8,578 nucleotides of DNA from an uncultured Sphingomonadales bacterium (lineage in GTDB: Bacteria; Pseudomonadota; Alphaproteobacteria; Sphingomonadales; Sphingomonadaceae): contig CAIWFP010000097.1 of assembly GCA_903911985.1 (NCBI GenBank), positions 1-8,578 on the forward strand. The letters run 5' to 3'. This document shows positions 6,900 through 8,578 of this stretch, piece by piece (within the stretch, counting starts at the first letter, position 1; the number at the start of each line of letters is the position of its first letter). The translations under genes and the position numbers were made by a program. The notes beneath the pieces were generated by a model. It saw only the letters and a program-made list of their open reading frames with translations, did no database searches and was not told the DNA's origin.

Positions 6900-8578
6900 T
6901 GTCCGATAAGCCCCAAGACGCGGTTTACGTCACCGAAAGCCTCATCGCCGAGGATATCGACGCCTATCTCGACCAGCATCAGCACAAGACCATGCTGCGC
7001 TTCATCACCTGCGGGTCGGTGGACGATGGCAAGTCGACGCTGATCGGGCGCTTGCTCTATGACAGCAAGATGATCTTCGAGGACCAGCTCGACGCGCTGG
7101 AAGCCGATAGCAAGAAGTCTGGCACGCAGGGGCAGGAGATCGATTTCGCCCTGCTGGTCGATGGCCTCGCCGCCGAGCGCGAGCAGGGCATCACCATCGA
7201 TGTCGCCTATCGCTTCTTCAACACCGAAAAGCGCAAGTTCATCGTCGCCGACACGCCGGGGCACGAGCAATATACCCGCAACATGGTGACCGGCGCCTCG
7301 ACCGCCGACCTCGCGGTCATCCTCATCGACGCGCGCAAGGGGGTGCTGACGCAAACCCGGCGGCACTCCTATCTGGCGCATCTGATCGGCATCACCAATC
7401 TGGTGCTGGCGGTCAACAAGATGGATCTGGTGGATTACAGCCAGGAGGTGTTCGACAAGATCGTTGCCGACTATACCGTCTTTGCCAAAAGCATCGGTAT
7501 CGAGCGTTTTGTGGCCATGCCGATCTCGGGCTTCAAGGGCGACAATATCATCTCGGCCTCGCCCAACACGCCGTGGTACACCGGGCCCAATCTGATCGAG
7601 CATCTCGAAACGGTCGAGGTCAACAGCTCCATCGATGCCGCCCGCCCGTTCCGCATGCCGGTGCAGTGGGTCAACCGGCCCAACCTCGATTTCCGGGGCT
7701 TTTCCGGCCTCGTGGCAACGGGTTCGGTCAAGCCGGGCGACGCCATCCGCGTGCTGCCCAGTGGCAAGACCAGCACCGTGTCGCGCATCGTCACCTTCGA
7801 TGGTGATCTCGATCAGGCCCAGGCCGGGCAGTCGGTGACGATCTGCCTTGATACCGAGATCGACTGCTCGCGCGGGGATGTGATTTCGCTGGCCGACAAT
7901 CCGCCGCAGGTGGCCGACCAGTTTGAGACGACGCTGGTGTGGATGGCGGACGAGCCGCTGCATGTCGGCCGCGCCTATTGGCTGAAACTGGGCACACAGA
8001 CGGTGTCGGCCACGGTGCACGCGCCCAAATATGCCGTCAATGTCAACACCATGGAGCATATGGCGGTAAAAACGCTTGAGCTCAACGCGATTGGCGTGGC
8101 GCAGCTGGTTACCGACAAGCCGATCGTGTTCGAGGCCTATGGCGACAACCGCACGCTTGGCGGCTTCATCCTGATCGACAAGATCACCAATGCGACGGTG
8201 GCGGCAGGCATGCTGCAGTTCAGCCTGCGCCGCGCGCAGAATGTGCATTGGCAGGCAACCGACATTAGCCGCGAGGCGCATGCCGGGCTCAAGAACCAGA
8301 AGTCGGCGGTGCTGTGGTTCACCGGGCTTTCGGGCTCGGGCAAATCGACGATTGCCAATCTGGTCGAGAAGAAGCTGCACCGGATGAACCGGCACACCTT
8401 CCTGCTCGATGGCGACAATGTGCGCCACGGGTTGAACAAGGATCTGGGCTTTACCGAGGCCGACCGCATCGAGAACATCCGCCGGGTGGGCGAGGTGGCG
8501 AAACTGATGACCGACGCCGGGCTCATCGTCATCACCGCCTTCATCAGCCCGTTCAAGGCCGACCGCGACATGGTGCGC
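6899..8578 (+). CDS. cysNC: Bifunctional sulfate adenylyltransferase subunit 1 / adenylylsulfate kinase, 3' end missing
   Basis: The frame is open for 560 codons and runs off the right edge; full-length fusions are about 630-640 residues, so roughly 70-80 residues of the kinase are missing. The N-terminal CysN part is a translation-factor-like GTPase with G1 GSVDDGKST (39-47), the EREQGITID segment, G3 DTPGHEQY (118-125) and G4 NKMD (173-176), then beta-barrel domains to about residue 450. It couples GTP hydrolysis to adenosine 5'-phosphosulfate formation by CysD. The C-terminal CysC part is an APS kinase with P-loop GLSGSGKST (476-484), DGDNVRHGLN (504-513) and FISPF (548-552), and converts APS to PAPS. 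The ATG at 6899 overlaps the cysD stop by one base and has AGGGG (6886-6890) eight bases upstream. Fusion of CysN to CysC is common in alphaproteobacteria. Confidence 0.97.
   Translation, partial: MSDKPQDAVYVTESLIAEDIDAYLDQHQHKTMLRFITCGSVDDGKSTLIGRLLYDSKMIFEDQLDALEADSKKSGTQGQEIDFALLVDGLAAEREQGITIDVAYRFFNTEKRKFIVADTPGHEQYTRNMVTGASTADLAVILIDARKGVLTQTRRHSYLAHLIGITNLVLAVNKMDLVDYSQEVFDKIVADYTVFAKSIGIERFVAMPISGFKGDNIISASPNTPWYTGPNLIEHLETVEVNSSIDAARPFRMPVQWVNRPNLDFRGFSGLVATGSVKPGDAIRVLPSGKTSTVSRIVTFDGDLDQAQAGQSVTICLDTEIDCSRGDVISLADNPPQVADQFETTLVWMADEPLHVGRAYWLKLGTQTVSATVHAPKYAVNVNTMEHMAVKTLELNAIGVAQLVTDKPIVFEAYGDNRTLGGFILIDKITNATVAAGMLQFSLRRAQNVHWQATDISREAHAGLKNQKSAVLWFTGLSGSGKSTIANLVEKKLHRMNRHTFLLDGDNVRHGLNKDLGFTEADRIENIRRVGEVAKLMTDAGLIVITAFISPFKADRDMVR

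Noticed and set aside
6794..8428. Minus-strand open frame of 544 codons opposite cysNC
   Set aside because: It is fully antisense to an unmistakable cysNC gene and its His/Arg/Gly/Asp-rich product has no family features. Long antisense frames are expected opposite GC-rich genes with strong codon bias.

Overview
The window is GC-rich DNA with the codon usage and gene set of an alphaproteobacterium. The three-domain GH18-NodB-GT2 protein, the fused cysNC gene and the general gene style suggest Sphingomonadales (Novosphingobium/Sphingomonas-like). That placement is inference; no rRNA or marker gene is present to confirm it.

Layout. (1) Bases 1-2713, minus strand: a large gene cut by the left edge. 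It encodes a membrane-anchored three-domain protein: an N-terminal GH18-like glycoside hydrolase, a NodB-type polysaccharide deacetylase, a membrane segment, then a family 2 glycosyltransferase. (2) Bases 2714-3069: a divergent intergenic region with an AT-richer core and small inverted repeats, the likely place for promoters of both flanking genes. (3) Bases 3070-3936, plus: a TauE/SafE-family membrane permease, followed immediately by a near-perfect 24-bp palindrome. (4) Bases 4116-5672, plus: an AMP-forming acyl-CoA ligase that closely resembles malonyl-CoA synthetase (MatB). A possible 20-codon leader ORF overlaps its start codon. (5) Bases 5673-5993: a gap with a GC-rich stem-loop and no convincing gene. 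(6) Bases 5994-6899 and 6899-8578+, plus: cysD and a fused cysNC (cut by the right edge), overlapping by one base. These are the sulfate-activation genes.

How the genes fit together. CysD and the CysN part of CysNC make adenosine 5'-phosphosulfate from sulfate and ATP, and the CysC part phosphorylates it to PAPS. The TauE/SafE permease could handle a sulfur anion or another small organic acid, and MatB would activate malonate or a similar acid. Any functional link between the permease, the ligase and the cys genes is only suggested by shared direction. The divergent polysaccharide gene looks like a separate unit.

I found no mobile element, CRISPR array, tRNA or rRNA. No wholly new system is evident. 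The points most worth following are the three-domain polysaccharide protein with its altered GH18 motif, the leader ORF/ATGA junction at matB, and the permease-ligase pairing.
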